36,474 bases of DNA from an uncultured Bacteroidota bacterium (GTDB lineage: Bacteria > Bacteroidota > Bacteroidia > Chitinophagales > Chitinophagaceae). The stretch spans positions 1 through 36,474 of the forward strand of contig CAIUZK010000062.1 in assembly GCA_903903635.1 (NCBI GenBank). The letters are read 5' to 3'. This document shows positions 16,331-24,783 of this stretch, in pieces. Under the pieces are notes generated by a model. It was not told the origin of the DNA and ran no database searches. It was given only the letters and a program-made list of their open reading frames with translations. Position 1 is the first letter of the stretch, and the number at the start of each line of letters is the position of its first letter. The position numbers and the translations under genes were made by a program.

Positions 16331-16897
16331 TCAGTTATGAATGGTAAGTATCCGGTTCAGTTTAACTTGCGATTTTATCAGTCCTGAGTTCATACAATCA
16401 GTAACAAACAAGCCATCGGCGGTAAATTCAAGCGGTTTATTGATACCTACCATTCGGGCAATGTTGGTTTTTATGGCAAAGTTCCCCCAGTCTATATGGT
16501 CAATAACCGGTATGCAATCCAGCATATTTTCATAGCCGGCAAGATGATTTATGGAGTTCCAGTAAATAAAGTCATTTCCCTTATGGTCTATAATAGAGCT
16601 TACTGCATTAGGAAGCCAGTAATCCTGAACCGATGATTGAACTACATAATCTGTATCTACATGGTTTTCGAGTGCATCTATCCTGTTGTAAGTACCCCAG
16701 GCGCCTGTATTGCTCTCCGATTCTTTATAAATGAGCCGGTTGTCTGCAAAACTCTGCACAAAATACTTTAGCCATTTATTTGGTCCGTTATGATAAATTA
16801 TCGCTTTCCAGTCCGGGTTTTTCTGACTGAGTAGCGAACCAATAAATATGTACGTTTCTACTGTTTCATTATATGCCGGAGCTATAAAAGTTACCAT
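16331..16897 (-). CDS. Small GT2-like glycosyltransferase, 188 aa
   Basis: The N-terminus MVTFIAPAYNE and FIGSLLSQKNPDWKAIIYHN give the first strands of a GT-A nucleotide-sugar binding fold. VVQSSVQDYWLPNA lies where the DXD region is expected but has only one Asp, and WGNFAIKT with EFTADGLFVTDC fill the acceptor part. At 188 residues it is shorter than most GT2 enzymes, but the ends look complete and a compact family of this form is known in Bacteroidota. It is probably cytoplasmic, with sugar and acceptor unknown. It is divergent from two GT-C-like membrane genes, so all three may work on the same surface glycan (inference). Confidence 0.7.
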   Translation of the reverse strand: MVTFIAPAYNETVETYIFIGSLLSQKNPDWKAIIYHNGPNKWLKYFVQSFADNRLIYKESESNTGAWGTYNRIDALENHVDTDYVVQSSVQDYWLPNAVSSIIDHKGNDFIYWNSINHLAGYENMLDCIPVIDHIDWGNFAIKTNIARMVGINKPLEFTADGLFVTDCMNSGLIKSQVKLNRILTIHN

Positions 16898-17125
16898 AAG
16901 GATGCAGAGATGTTCTATTGGGAGTGCAAAGTAAAAATTTGATACGTAAAGTTAAACAGTAGGCGGATAATTTAATATATGGGAGTTTGATTTGTTCTTT
17001 TTACCTCCCGGGCCACTCTGCTTCTGCTTTTTGCAGGAGTATTTATGATATCAGTACCTGAGTATCTACCCAACTTCCTTGAGGAATTAATATCTTTACA
17101 AGGGAACAAAGACGATTGAGTAATA

Positions 17126-18307
17126 ATGCAGACTTACATAAATAAATATAAAGATATCGGATTGATTTTTGTGATCGTTTTGGTCATTTTGCTGCTCAGG
17201 CGGCCCGATGCATTTATAAATCCTCAACTGTATGCCGAAGATGGAGTGGTATTTTTTGGCGACTATGTAAAATCCGGCATTCATTCAATCATAATACCTT
17301 ATGCTGGTTATTTGCACCTGGTGCCCCGGTTTGTTGCAGCATTATTCGGTATATGCCAGGTCAATTATTTATACATTCCTGCATGTTATAATTACACCAC
17401 CTTCCTCATCACCTTCTGGATTGCTGTTGAGCTTTGGAAAAGTGCCGTATACCTGGATTTAAAGAATAAGGTGCTCTATGCCACATGGTTCCTCCTGATT
17501 CCAACAGGTTCAGAAATTCATATGAACATGTGCAATCTTATTTTCCTAACTGCATTGTACCTGGTTAACTATCTGCTTATAGGGTACAGACATGGTAATC
17601 AATCAGTAAAAGCATTCATTATCCTGATAATTTCATTGACTGGTCCATTCTCCATATTACTCTCACCAATGGTCTTGCTCATTGTTTTTCTTGAACGGAA
17701 GACAATGACATTTAAAAAATTGCTTCCTTATGCCATGATATTGGCCGGTGGTTTTGTGCAGTTCATCTATATGAAGTTTGTTATGCCTAATGTAAGCCGC
17801 GACATTGGTGGAGTGGCCGAAGATTTACATTGGATAAGGGTATTTACCAATGCTGTCAGCGATGTTTTCTTTATTCGAAACCGTTTTGTATTGGCAATTT
17901 TTGTAAGTGCTGGTTTCTTTGCATTGCTTTTGTTGATTTATCGCAAGCTGGTTATGGCCAGGAAATATTTATTAGTAATAGTGCCGATGGTCTTTTTCAG
18001 CGCGTTTATTTTTGGGTACTGGCCCCATGCTTCAAGAATTCATGCTTTTATGAGTCCGCGGCATTATCTCATTCCCTATACCTGCATCGGGTGGTTGTTT
18101 ATATTGACCTTAGATAAATCCATTAAATTGCTGCAAACCCTTGTTTACATTATTTACTTTTCATTTCAGTTGCCATACATGAGAATGAGGGATGCCGATA
18201 AACACTGGAGTAAACAAATTGGTGAGTATTATCAGGGAAAGACGGATAGCATTGAGATTAACCCAAATCCTAACTGGCTGATCAGGTTACCGCATTATAA
18301 AAATTAG
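17126..18307 (+). CDS. Multi-pass membrane protein, GT-C glycosyltransferase-like, 393 aa
   Basis: About nine or ten hydrophobic segments span most of the protein. The first (residues 11-25) is followed by RRPDAFINPQLYAEDGVVFF, with Glu38-Asp39 in the first outer loop. Acidic residues at that place are typical of GT-C enzymes that take sugars from polyprenyl carriers. GYLHLVPRFVAALFG follows, as in uncharacterised relatives. The C-terminus is short and hydrophilic. It is followed after 57 bases by a second protein of the same general layout, probably in one operon. The assignment to GT-C rests on topology and loop motif only; it could be another polyprenyl-linked membrane protein. Confidence 0.65.
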   Translation: MQTYINKYKDIGLIFVIVLVILLLRRPDAFINPQLYAEDGVVFFGDYVKSGIHSIIIPYAGYLHLVPRFVAALFGICQVNYLYIPACYNYTTFLITFWIAVELWKSAVYLDLKNKVLYATWFLLIPTGSEIHMNMCNLIFLTALYLVNYLLIGYRHGNQSVKAFIILIISLTGPFSILLSPMVLLIVFLERKTMTFKKLLPYAMILAGGFVQFIYMKFVMPNVSRDIGGVAEDLHWIRVFTNAVSDVFFIRNRFVLAIFVSAGFFALLLLIYRKLVMARKYLLVIVPMVFFSAFIFGYWPHASRIHAFMSPRHYLIPYTCIGWLFILTLDKSIKLLQTLVYIIYFSFQLPYMRMRDADKHWSKQIGEYYQGKTDSIEINPNPNWLIRLPHYKN

Positions 18308-18364
18308 GCTTCACCCGGGGCATAAATAGCAGGTATTTATATCGACATTCATAAAAGCTGATAA

Positions 18365-19633
18365 ATGGATCAATTTCAGGTAATAAAAAACAAACCGCTG
18401 ATCATTGGTCTTAAATACTTACTGATCCTTATACCATCAGTTGTATCTTTTTTTGTGGTTAATAAATATGCACTGAACATTCCCTTGCAGGATGATTATG
18501 ATGCTGTTCTTAATTTTTTGTGTGTATACAAAGGCGCACATGGAATGGATAAATTTTATCTGCTTTTTGTGCAGCAGGGCGAGCACCGTATATTTTCATC
18601 GAGGATGGTCTATGTGTTATATGACGCACTGGCCGGTAATATCAATTTCAGGCATCTTATTTTTATAGGAAATGTACAGTTGCTGCTTTTGTTTTTTATG
18701 CTCACGGCATTTATCAGGCGCAGCCTTCCAGGCTATTGGCTGCCTGTTTCTTTTATAGCAGGCCTGTGCCTTTTCGATCTCAATAATTGGGAGAATGCAG
18801 GTTTTGCAATGGCTGCAATGCAGAATTACGGCATAATATTTCTGTTTATGGCTGCGATGTATTTTTATAGTCTTAAAGGTCGTGCCTGGTTGTTTGTTGC
18901 TGTTATTTGCCAGGTTATATGCACCTATTCCAGCGGAAATGGTATCATTGCTTCAGGCTTCCTGATGGTTTATACTATTTTGGAAGCAATACAGTTGCCT
19001 GCAGGTACGGGTAAATTAAAACCCCTCATATCATCAATTGTTTTCCTGGTATTTTCTCCGCTTTATTTTTTGCACTATCTGCATATTGATCAGCCACATG
19101 GTCAGGCTGCTGTATCTAAAATGATCAGTTGGTTTTTCAGATTTGCGGGCAACCATATTTATTTGGGCGATTATGCTTTATCTGTCTGTATCGGCATCAT
19201 TGTTATTGCATTGCTTGTTGTTGTGTTGCCTTTCGATAAGCGTTTTAGATTGCCGCTGCATTCGTTGCCTTTTGTTTGCCTTGCCGGATTTTTACTGGCA
19301 TCTATGGCTGTAGCCGCTGTATTCAGATCGGGTATGGGAGATTATATACCCAGCAGGTATCTGGTATATCCGCACCTGCTTATTGCATTGGTATGTATTC
19401 TCGCAATGATAAAACTTAAGGACAAAAAGGTTGCCATGCCAGTAGCCATTTTGTTTACGCTATTGATGCTTGTAACCTACAATATGAATTTCAGAGGTGG
19501 CTTAAAAGACTTTGCCAGGTTAAAGGATACATTGAAAAATACTGATTACTACTACCCTCACAAAGAAGCTGCAAAGGACGTTGCCAACCGTGCCTGCCAG
19601 GCAAAAATATATTGCATAGAGGATAACAGATGA
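18365..19633 (+). CDS. Multi-pass membrane protein, GT-C glycosyltransferase-like, 422 aa
   Basis: A first membrane segment (residues 13-32) leads to the loop PLQDDYDAVLNFL, with Asp43, Asp44 and Asp46. This cluster is typical of GT-C enzymes. About ten further hydrophobic segments follow, with the loop EHRIFSSRMVY and a SRYLVYPHLLIAL segment near the end. The C-terminal 50 residues are soluble. Sequence similarity to the preceding gene is low, but the layout is the same and the 57-base gap suggests co-transcription. The stop is one base from the stop of the BatA/VWA gene on the other strand. Substrate is unknown. Confidence 0.65.
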   Translation: MDQFQVIKNKPLIIGLKYLLILIPSVVSFFVVNKYALNIPLQDDYDAVLNFLCVYKGAHGMDKFYLLFVQQGEHRIFSSRMVYVLYDALAGNINFRHLIFIGNVQLLLLFFMLTAFIRRSLPGYWLPVSFIAGLCLFDLNNWENAGFAMAAMQNYGIIFLFMAAMYFYSLKGRAWLFVAVICQVICTYSSGNGIIASGFLMVYTILEAIQLPAGTGKLKPLISSIVFLVFSPLYFLHYLHIDQPHGQAAVSKMISWFFRFAGNHIYLGDYALSVCIGIIVIALLVVVLPFDKRFRLPLHSLPFVCLAGFLLASMAVAAVFRSGMGDYIPSRYLVYPHLLIALVCILAMIKLKDKKVAMPVAILFTLLMLVTYNMNFRGGLKDFARLKDTLKNTDYYYPHKEAAKDVANRACQAKIYCIEDNR

Positions 19634-19634
19634 G

Positions 19635-21659
19635 TTAAGCCACCACTTTGGGTCTGGCCAGCAACCATGTTTCGGCGGCAAGCATAACCACGGCAAGAAA
19701 TACACATATTTTCCAGGGTGGCAGCCCATCTTCACTATCCGAAATGCTGCCCGAATCAGTAATGTTCAGCCATTTAATATTTTCTCCTTTCCACTCACTT
19801 TTCAGTGCGCTTATATCCCTGAATACTAATTGCGATTCATGCTTATCCTGGTTCAAAGCTACTTGTGTGGTATCTCCACCTCCTGCCTGGCAAAGACCAT
19901 AGAATCCGGGTTGCTGCACTGCCTGGTCTATAAATATATCCAGCCCTGCGCCATTAGCCCGCTGAGCAGGTATTATGTCGGTATTCTTGCCATAAATATG
20001 TACGGTGTTGCGTTCGGTAGCATTGGTGAGGGGCAGATAAACCGGCTGCTGTAAACCCGCGGTAATGGCATAAATACTGCTGCCGCCGCTTTGCATAGCC
20101 ATTTCATAAAGGAATGGAGTAAAGAAATAGCTTCCCGGAAAATTCCCTGATTGCAGATCGGCAGAAGTAGCACAAACGTACAATTGACCGCGCGATGGCG
20201 TATATCTTGCCAGCAGGGGGTCGCCATTACGGAAACTGAGTATGGATTGCTGGTTAGCGCTGAGTCCGGCAGTAATGATATAATGCCAGTTGGCAACCGG
20301 AAGTTGAACATTGTCCGGTATTTTTTCGAACAGATCCTTTACCAATGCGCTTCCCTGTTGCAGCGAACTGGCTGTTTGCACTGAAGTATCGATACCGTCA
20401 ATGTGCAGATCTCCAACCTGCTTCAGTCCGTCATTCATTGCCTGCAGGTTTGGTGTCCGGCCGGGGAAAATACAAATGCTCTGTCCCTGTTGCAGGGCAT
20501 CATTCAGCGATTTGCCCAGGGCCTCATCAATATGAGTAATGCCATTCAGGATGACCAGGTTATATTCCTTCCATTCTTTCGGAGCAGTGGCAATATCTAC
20601 CGGATTAAGCCGGAAACCGTTGTAGGCTCTGAAAGCAGCCTGTATGTATGGATTAGGCTGCCCTTCATTGAGCACAAGTACTGATAAATTAGGCGAGCTG
20701 CGTGCGGTAATCCGGAATGTATCATCAAAACGCATGCCTGCATCATTCACGGTAAGTTCTATTGATTGCCAGTTGGTATTGTTTACCTGGAAACTGAGGG
20801 TATCCACACTTTCATTCTTGTCGGCAAAATTCAGTGAGGCCGCGCTTTTTACCTGCCCGTTAATTACCAGATTCAGCACCGGATTTTCCTTTGGTGGTTT
20901 TCCGCTCATATGTGTGCGCACCACAAGCGTGTTGCTTTTCCCTGTTTGTAATACCGGGGTTGTAAGAAAAGCGGTATCAATATAAATATCGGCAGCATCG
21001 TCTGATTGAACCGGTAGTCCGAAAAAGGTTATGTTTTTTAACAGGTTCTTATCTGGCTGGGCCGGAAAAGCATTTTGCTGAAAATCGGAATAGTAATACA
21101 AATCGGCCTCTTTACCACCCTCATTCTGCATCATGCTTTGGGCTATGGCAAGTATCTGATCGATGGTTTTGGTCGATGCTGTTACCTCGGTTGCATTAAT
21201 TGCCCGCCAAACCTTGTCTGCGGGTTCGGCCCTGTAGCTAAGTGGCTTATCATTGGTTATCAGCAGGAATCTGCTGCTCGGAACAGCATGTTGCACCTGT
21301 TTGCGTGCGGCTTCCCTGCCTATGTCCAGTACACTGCGTGCTCCCTTTTTTGCACTCATGCTGAAACTGTTGTCCAGGTATATGATCTGCAGTTTATTGC
21401 CGGCGACTTTACTGTTTTTTTTAATAAAAAAGGGCTGTGCGAAAGCAAGTACCAGTGCTGCCAGGAAGAGGAGGCGCATGGCAAGCAGCCATTTATAGCG
21501 AACCTGGCTTTGCTTCCGGCTATTGAGTTGAATAGTTTTCAGAAACCGGGTATGCGGAAACAGCACAACCTTGTACTTGCGTAAATTGAACAAGTGTATC
21601 AGAACAGGTATAGCCAGTGAAAGCCCTGCAACCAGGAAAAGCGGATATAGAAAACTCAC
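19635..21659 (-). CDS. BatA and von Willebrand factor A domain membrane protein, 674 aa
   Basis: It begins with the BatA (aerotolerance regulator N-terminal) signature FLYPLFLVAGLSLAIPVLIH and LRKYKVVLFPHTRFL, with membrane segments at about 5-22 and 58-76. A VWA domain follows, with the metal-site motif DNSFS (Asp96, Ser98, Ser100) and DLYYYSDFQQN. The rest is beta-rich, and a last membrane segment lies at about 649-668. The domain order is usual for Bacteroidota BatA-like proteins. Related Bat genes often sit with a MoxR ATPase; here it stands alone. The start codon is GTG, which is needed to keep the conserved SFLYP start. A TATATTTG box ends four bases before that GTG. Its molecular role is not known. 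Confidence 0.88.
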   Translation of the reverse strand: MSFLYPLFLVAGLSLAIPVLIHLFNLRKYKVVLFPHTRFLKTIQLNSRKQSQVRYKWLLAMRLLFLAALVLAFAQPFFIKKNSKVAGNKLQIIYLDNSFSMSAKKGARSVLDIGREAARKQVQHAVPSSRFLLITNDKPLSYRAEPADKVWRAINATEVTASTKTIDQILAIAQSMMQNEGGKEADLYYYSDFQQNAFPAQPDKNLLKNITFFGLPVQSDDAADIYIDTAFLTTPVLQTGKSNTLVVRTHMSGKPPKENPVLNLVINGQVKSAASLNFADKNESVDTLSFQVNNTNWQSIELTVNDAGMRFDDTFRITARSSPNLSVLVLNEGQPNPYIQAAFRAYNGFRLNPVDIATAPKEWKEYNLVILNGITHIDEALGKSLNDALQQGQSICIFPGRTPNLQAMNDGLKQVGDLHIDGIDTSVQTASSLQQGSALVKDLFEKIPDNVQLPVANWHYIITAGLSANQQSILSFRNGDPLLARYTPSRGQLYVCATSADLQSGNFPGSYFFTPFLYEMAMQSGGSSIYAITAGLQQPVYLPLTNATERNTVHIYGKNTDIIPAQRANGAGLDIFIDQAVQQPGFYGLCQAGGGDTTQVALNQDKHESQLVFRDISALKSEWKGENIKWLNITDSGSISDSEDGLPPWKICVFLAVVMLAAETWLLARPKVVA

Positions 21660-21973
21660 CTGACAAATATAGGGTAATGTAAGGAATCACGGGAGTTAGT
21701 GTTTGTGAAAGTCAAGTTAGAATATAATGGCATAGCATCAGGGATAACTCAGTTTTATTTTCAAAATGGATAATGATTGTGTTTTTGGCTAATGTGAAGG
21801 AAATTCTCCATCGCGCATTTGATAGACAATTCATGATTATCCTCTTAATCAGATTTAGGTTACACTCTGGTTGGCACACAGTGCAGGCAAAATAAAATAC
21901 AGAGGACAGAGGCTAATTAGTGGAATAATGTAATTGAAATGCCTTATCTTTCTTAATTGAAATAGCCGGCTTT
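21660..21973. other. Intergenic region between divergent genes
   Basis: A 314-bp gap between the BatA/VWA gene and the T9SS cargo gene. Besides the -7 box above, it has only a near match TATCTTTC at 21945-21952 ahead of the plus-strand gene. I see nothing else in it. Confidence 0.55.
21664..21671 (-). promoter_or_regulatory. Candidate -7 box giving a leaderless BatA/VWA transcript
   Basis: TATATTTG on the minus strand matches TAnnTTTG fully. Its last G is four bases from the GTG start at 21659, the same spacing as at folD. No clear -33 TTG was found 19 bases upstream. Confidence 0.5.
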
Positions 21974-23695
21974 ATGAAAAACCTGTTTTACTCCTGTCTT
22001 TTAATGTTCTGCCTCTTTATCAATCCATCTGGCCTGCAGGCTCAATCTGGTTGGCAATGGGCAGTTACAAATTCCAGTGCATATACCGGCATTGTTGAAG
22101 CTGACCCCATAGCCACCGACCCCAATGGCAACGTGTTTATTTCCGGTAATTTCTTTTTGAGCGACAGCCTCACATTAGGAACCCACACCATTTATGGGGC
22201 CAATAGCACTTTTATTTCCAGGACTGATTCCAATGGGAACTTTCAATGGGTTGTAAATGTGCAGAGTAGCGGTACCAGTAATCAGGTAGCCATCTGTACC
22301 GATGCCAGTGGCAATTCTTTCCTGTTTGGTATTTATTCTGCTGATTCGTGTGTGATTGGCTCGGTAGTATTGCACAACCCGGTTACTTCAAGTATGATGT
22401 ACTTCCTGGCTAAATTAGCTCCGGGAGGTACTGTTATGTGGGCTGAAAATATAATTGCATCGGCTGGCAGTATGCTTGGTGGTATGGGAACTGATTTTGA
22501 AGGGAATGTTTATATCACGGGTTCCTACAAACTGGCTACTGCTACTATTGGTACCTCAACACTTGTTAATGCAACACCTACCGGCGACAGCACTGATGTT
22601 TTTGTTGCAAAGTATAATCCGGCAGGTATTCCGGTATGGGCTAAAAGTTTCGGTGGAAATGGCATGGAAAGACCTTGGGGTCTATCTGTAGCACCCAACG
22701 GTTATATCTTCATTACTGCAGAGTTCAGTTCCCCCACAATGATGATTGGCTCCTATCTGCTAACCGATTCCTTGTTTGGTTCAGGCGCTAAAGCCTCATT
22801 AATTACAAGGCTGGATACTGCAGGCCATCCTGTTTGGGCAAAATCAATGAACAAGCATGTGTTTCTCTCTGATATTTGCAGCGGGATCTGGAATAATTGT
22901 TTCGTTAGCGGGTATTATGACTCTACCATTATCCTTGGCGCCGATACGCTTATCTATTCCGGATTATACGGACAATCACTGGTCATGAATTTTGATTCCA
23001 TTGGCCACCTAAGCTGGTCAAAAGCCGCCAGGGCAAGGTCATCCAGAGGAAGGAAAGTAGCAGCGGATACCTGTGGCAATGTGTGGCTTTGCGGCTATGA
23101 GCAAGGGCAATTGAATTGTAACGGGACTATTATCGACACGCCTGTATTGAGCAGTGATAATTTGTATATCACTGCCTATGACAAATGTGGCCATTATATA
23201 GCAGGTACCGGCCACATATTAGGAAGCGGGGCTGACGATCTGTGTGGGCTTGCCTTGGATAACCTGGGCAATCTGTATACCGGTGGCGATTATGAAAATG
23301 TAGATCTGGTTGCCGGTCCCGATACATTGCTTAACCCAGGTTCATTCAGGGAATTTCTGCTCCTGGCCAAATACAGAATAGGAACAATGCCCTGCGATCA
23401 TATCTCCTGCCTTCCACCTTTAAACAGCGGAACTCCAATTGGTAATCAGGGAAACATTATTTTATTCCCCAATCCTGCATTTAATGAAGTTATTATCCAA
23501 AGTGATATTCCATTTCTTCAAGGTTCAAAAGCAGAATTGTATAATATCACCGGCAGGTTGATAAATACATACCCGCTCCTTGGCAGTAACCCCGCTATTA
23601 ATGTCTCCAGTCTGGTGTCGGGTTTCTACCATTGCAGAATCGTATTGGAAAGTAACCAGGTGGTTATGAAAAAACTCCTGATTGAAAAAAAATAG
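21974..23695 (+). CDS. T9SS cargo protein with SBBP-like repeats, 573 aa
   Basis: The signal peptide is residues 1-23 (ending GLQAQ). The body has about eight propeller-like units with DPNGNVFISGNF, FISRTDSNGNFQW, DVFVAKYNPAGIPVWAKSF and DNLGNLYTGGDYEN, a pattern of SBBP (seven-bladed propeller) proteins. A T9SS type A sorting domain (about 500-573) begins ILFPNPAFNEVII and ends MKKLLIEKK. It should be exported across the outer membrane; the ligand or role is unknown. It is a paralog of the cut-off gene at the start of the window. Immediately after it lies a degraded copy of its own sorting domain (23726-23955). No operon partners. Confidence 0.85.
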   Translation: MKNLFYSCLLMFCLFINPSGLQAQSGWQWAVTNSSAYTGIVEADPIATDPNGNVFISGNFFLSDSLTLGTHTIYGANSTFISRTDSNGNFQWVVNVQSSGTSNQVAICTDASGNSFLFGIYSADSCVIGSVVLHNPVTSSMMYFLAKLAPGGTVMWAENIIASAGSMLGGMGTDFEGNVYITGSYKLATATIGTSTLVNATPTGDSTDVFVAKYNPAGIPVWAKSFGGNGMERPWGLSVAPNGYIFITAEFSSPTMMIGSYLLTDSLFGSGAKASLITRLDTAGHPVWAKSMNKHVFLSDICSGIWNNCFVSGYYDSTIILGADTLIYSGLYGQSLVMNFDSIGHLSWSKAARARSSRGRKVAADTCGNVWLCGYEQGQLNCNGTIIDTPVLSSDNLYITAYDKCGHYIAGTGHILGSGADDLCGLALDNLGNLYTGGDYENVDLVAGPDTLLNPGSFREFLLLAKYRIGTMPCDHISCLPPLNSGTPIGNQGNIILFPNPAFNEVIIQSDIPFLQGSKAELYNITGRLINTYPLLGSNPAINVSSLVSGFYHCRIVLESNQVVMKKLLIEKK

Positions 23696-23725
23696 TTTGC
23701 AATAATCCTGAATTTTTCTGCTTAA

Positions 23726-23955
23726 ATGCCGCCTGTAACAATAACTAATAGTTCCACTATGAAAAAACTGTTTTTTTACCTTCAGGCTCAAGGGCATATT
23801 TATACGACCTTACCGGGAGGCTTATCAATACCATTTTGCTCCATGGTACAAGTACAACTTTCCCGGGTTCAGGTTTATTGCCGGGTATGTACCAATGCAA
23901 TATTACCACTCCCGATAATAATGTGGTTGTAATGAAATTGGTGATTATGAATTGA
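23726..23955 (+). pseudogene. Remnant of a T9SS sorting domain (frameshifted)
   Basis: Reading codons from 23752 gives SGSRAYLYDLTGRLINT, then LLPGMYQCNITTPDNN, VVVMKLVIMN and TGA at 23953-23955. This parallels GSKAELYNITGRLINT, then SGFYHCRI and VVMKKLLIEKK of the gene just upstream. The frame has no start codon and is preceded by TAA and TAG. A second frame from 23726 reads PPVTITNSSTMKK and could be the preceding strand, joined by a frameshift in the A6/T7 tract near 23762-23777. It is most simply the tail of a decayed tandem duplicate. Confidence 0.7.
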
Positions 23956-23970
23956 TAGCCTCAAAAGCAT

Positions 23971-24008
23971 AAAAAGCAAAAGGAGTCGATCAGCTCCTTT
24001 TGCTTTTT
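23971..24008. terminator. Bidirectional intrinsic terminator
   Basis: AAAAAGCAAAAGGAG pairs with CTCCTTTTGCTTTTT around an 8-base loop. It lies between the T9SS remnant (plus) and the zinc-ribbon gene (minus), with A and T runs suited to both directions. Confidence 0.85.
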
Positions 24009-24024
24009 ATAAAGTTTATCTGGT

Positions 24025-24783
24025 TTAAGCTTTGATGTTTACTTTATCATTCATGTCTGAGTCAACCAATATGCGCCCGCAATGTTCGCATACAATGATC
24101 TTCTTATGCTGACGGATTTCGCTCTGGCGCTGTGGTGGAATGACATTGAAACAACCACCGCATGAATCACGATGAATTGGCACAACTGCCAGACCATTGC
24201 GGTAGCTTTTGCGAATGCGCTCATAAGCAGTAAGCAACCTCGGATCAACCTTTACGCGGGCTTCGTCCGATTTTAAGGCAAGTGCTTTTTCCTCGATTTC
24301 AGTTTCAGCCGAGATTTTTTCAAGTTCGTGGCGCTTTACTTTCAAACCTTCTTCCACTTCCTTAATCTTCTCTTCTGTTTTCAGACGAACATTGGTACGG
24401 TCCCTCAATTCAAAGGTTGCATCCTTAATGTGTTTTTCGTTAAGCCTTACCTCAAGTTCCTGCATTTCAATTTCTTTATTGATTGCTTCAAACTCACGGT
24501 TATTCTTAACGTTGTCCTGCTGTTTCTCGTATTTTTTTATCAACGCCTGAGCGTCTTTTTTGCCATTGGTCTTAGCATCAATGAAAGCGTTAATGCTGTT
24601 GATCTCAGCATCAATATTGTTGATGCGGGTCTGCAGCCCTTCGATCTCATCTTCCAGATCTTTTACCTCCATGGGTAATTCGCCTTTCATTGTTCTGATC
24701 TCATCTATTTTAGAATCGATCTTCTGTAGCGCAAGGACGGCGGTTAGCTTTTCCTCAACCGAAAAGTCTTTTACTGTAGCCAT
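24025..24783 (-). CDS. C4-type zinc ribbon, coiled-coil protein (DUF164/CdsZ family), 252 aa
   Basis: Residues 10-190 form a long helical hairpin rich in Glu and Lys with heptad spacing (EVKDLEDEIEGLQTRINNID, then EFEAINKEIEMQELEVRLNE). The C-terminus is a zinc ribbon with Cys208, Cys211, Cys232 and Cys235 (SCGGC and VCEHCGR). This is the zf-RING_7 family, widespread in bacteria and thought to bind nucleic acid or act as an adaptor; length is typical. The preceding Nif3-like gene overlaps it by one base (TAATG), so the two form a tight operon, a pairing common in Bacteroidota. A bidirectional terminator lies just after the stop. Confidence 0.93.
   Translation of the reverse strand: MATVKDFSVEEKLTAVLALQKIDSKIDEIRTMKGELPMEVKDLEDEIEGLQTRINNIDAEINSINAFIDAKTNGKKDAQALIKKYEKQQDNVKNNREFEAINKEIEMQELEVRLNEKHIKDATFELRDRTNVRLKTEEKIKEVEEGLKVKRHELEKISAETEIEEKALALKSDEARVKVDPRLLTAYERIRKSYRNGLAVVPIHRDSCGGCFNVIPPQRQSEIRQHKKIIVCEHCGRILVDSDMNDKVNIKA

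Noticed and set aside
21075-21584. 169-aa plus-strand ORF opposite the BatA/VWA gene
   Set aside because: Shadow frame over a well-supported BatA and VWA coding region.
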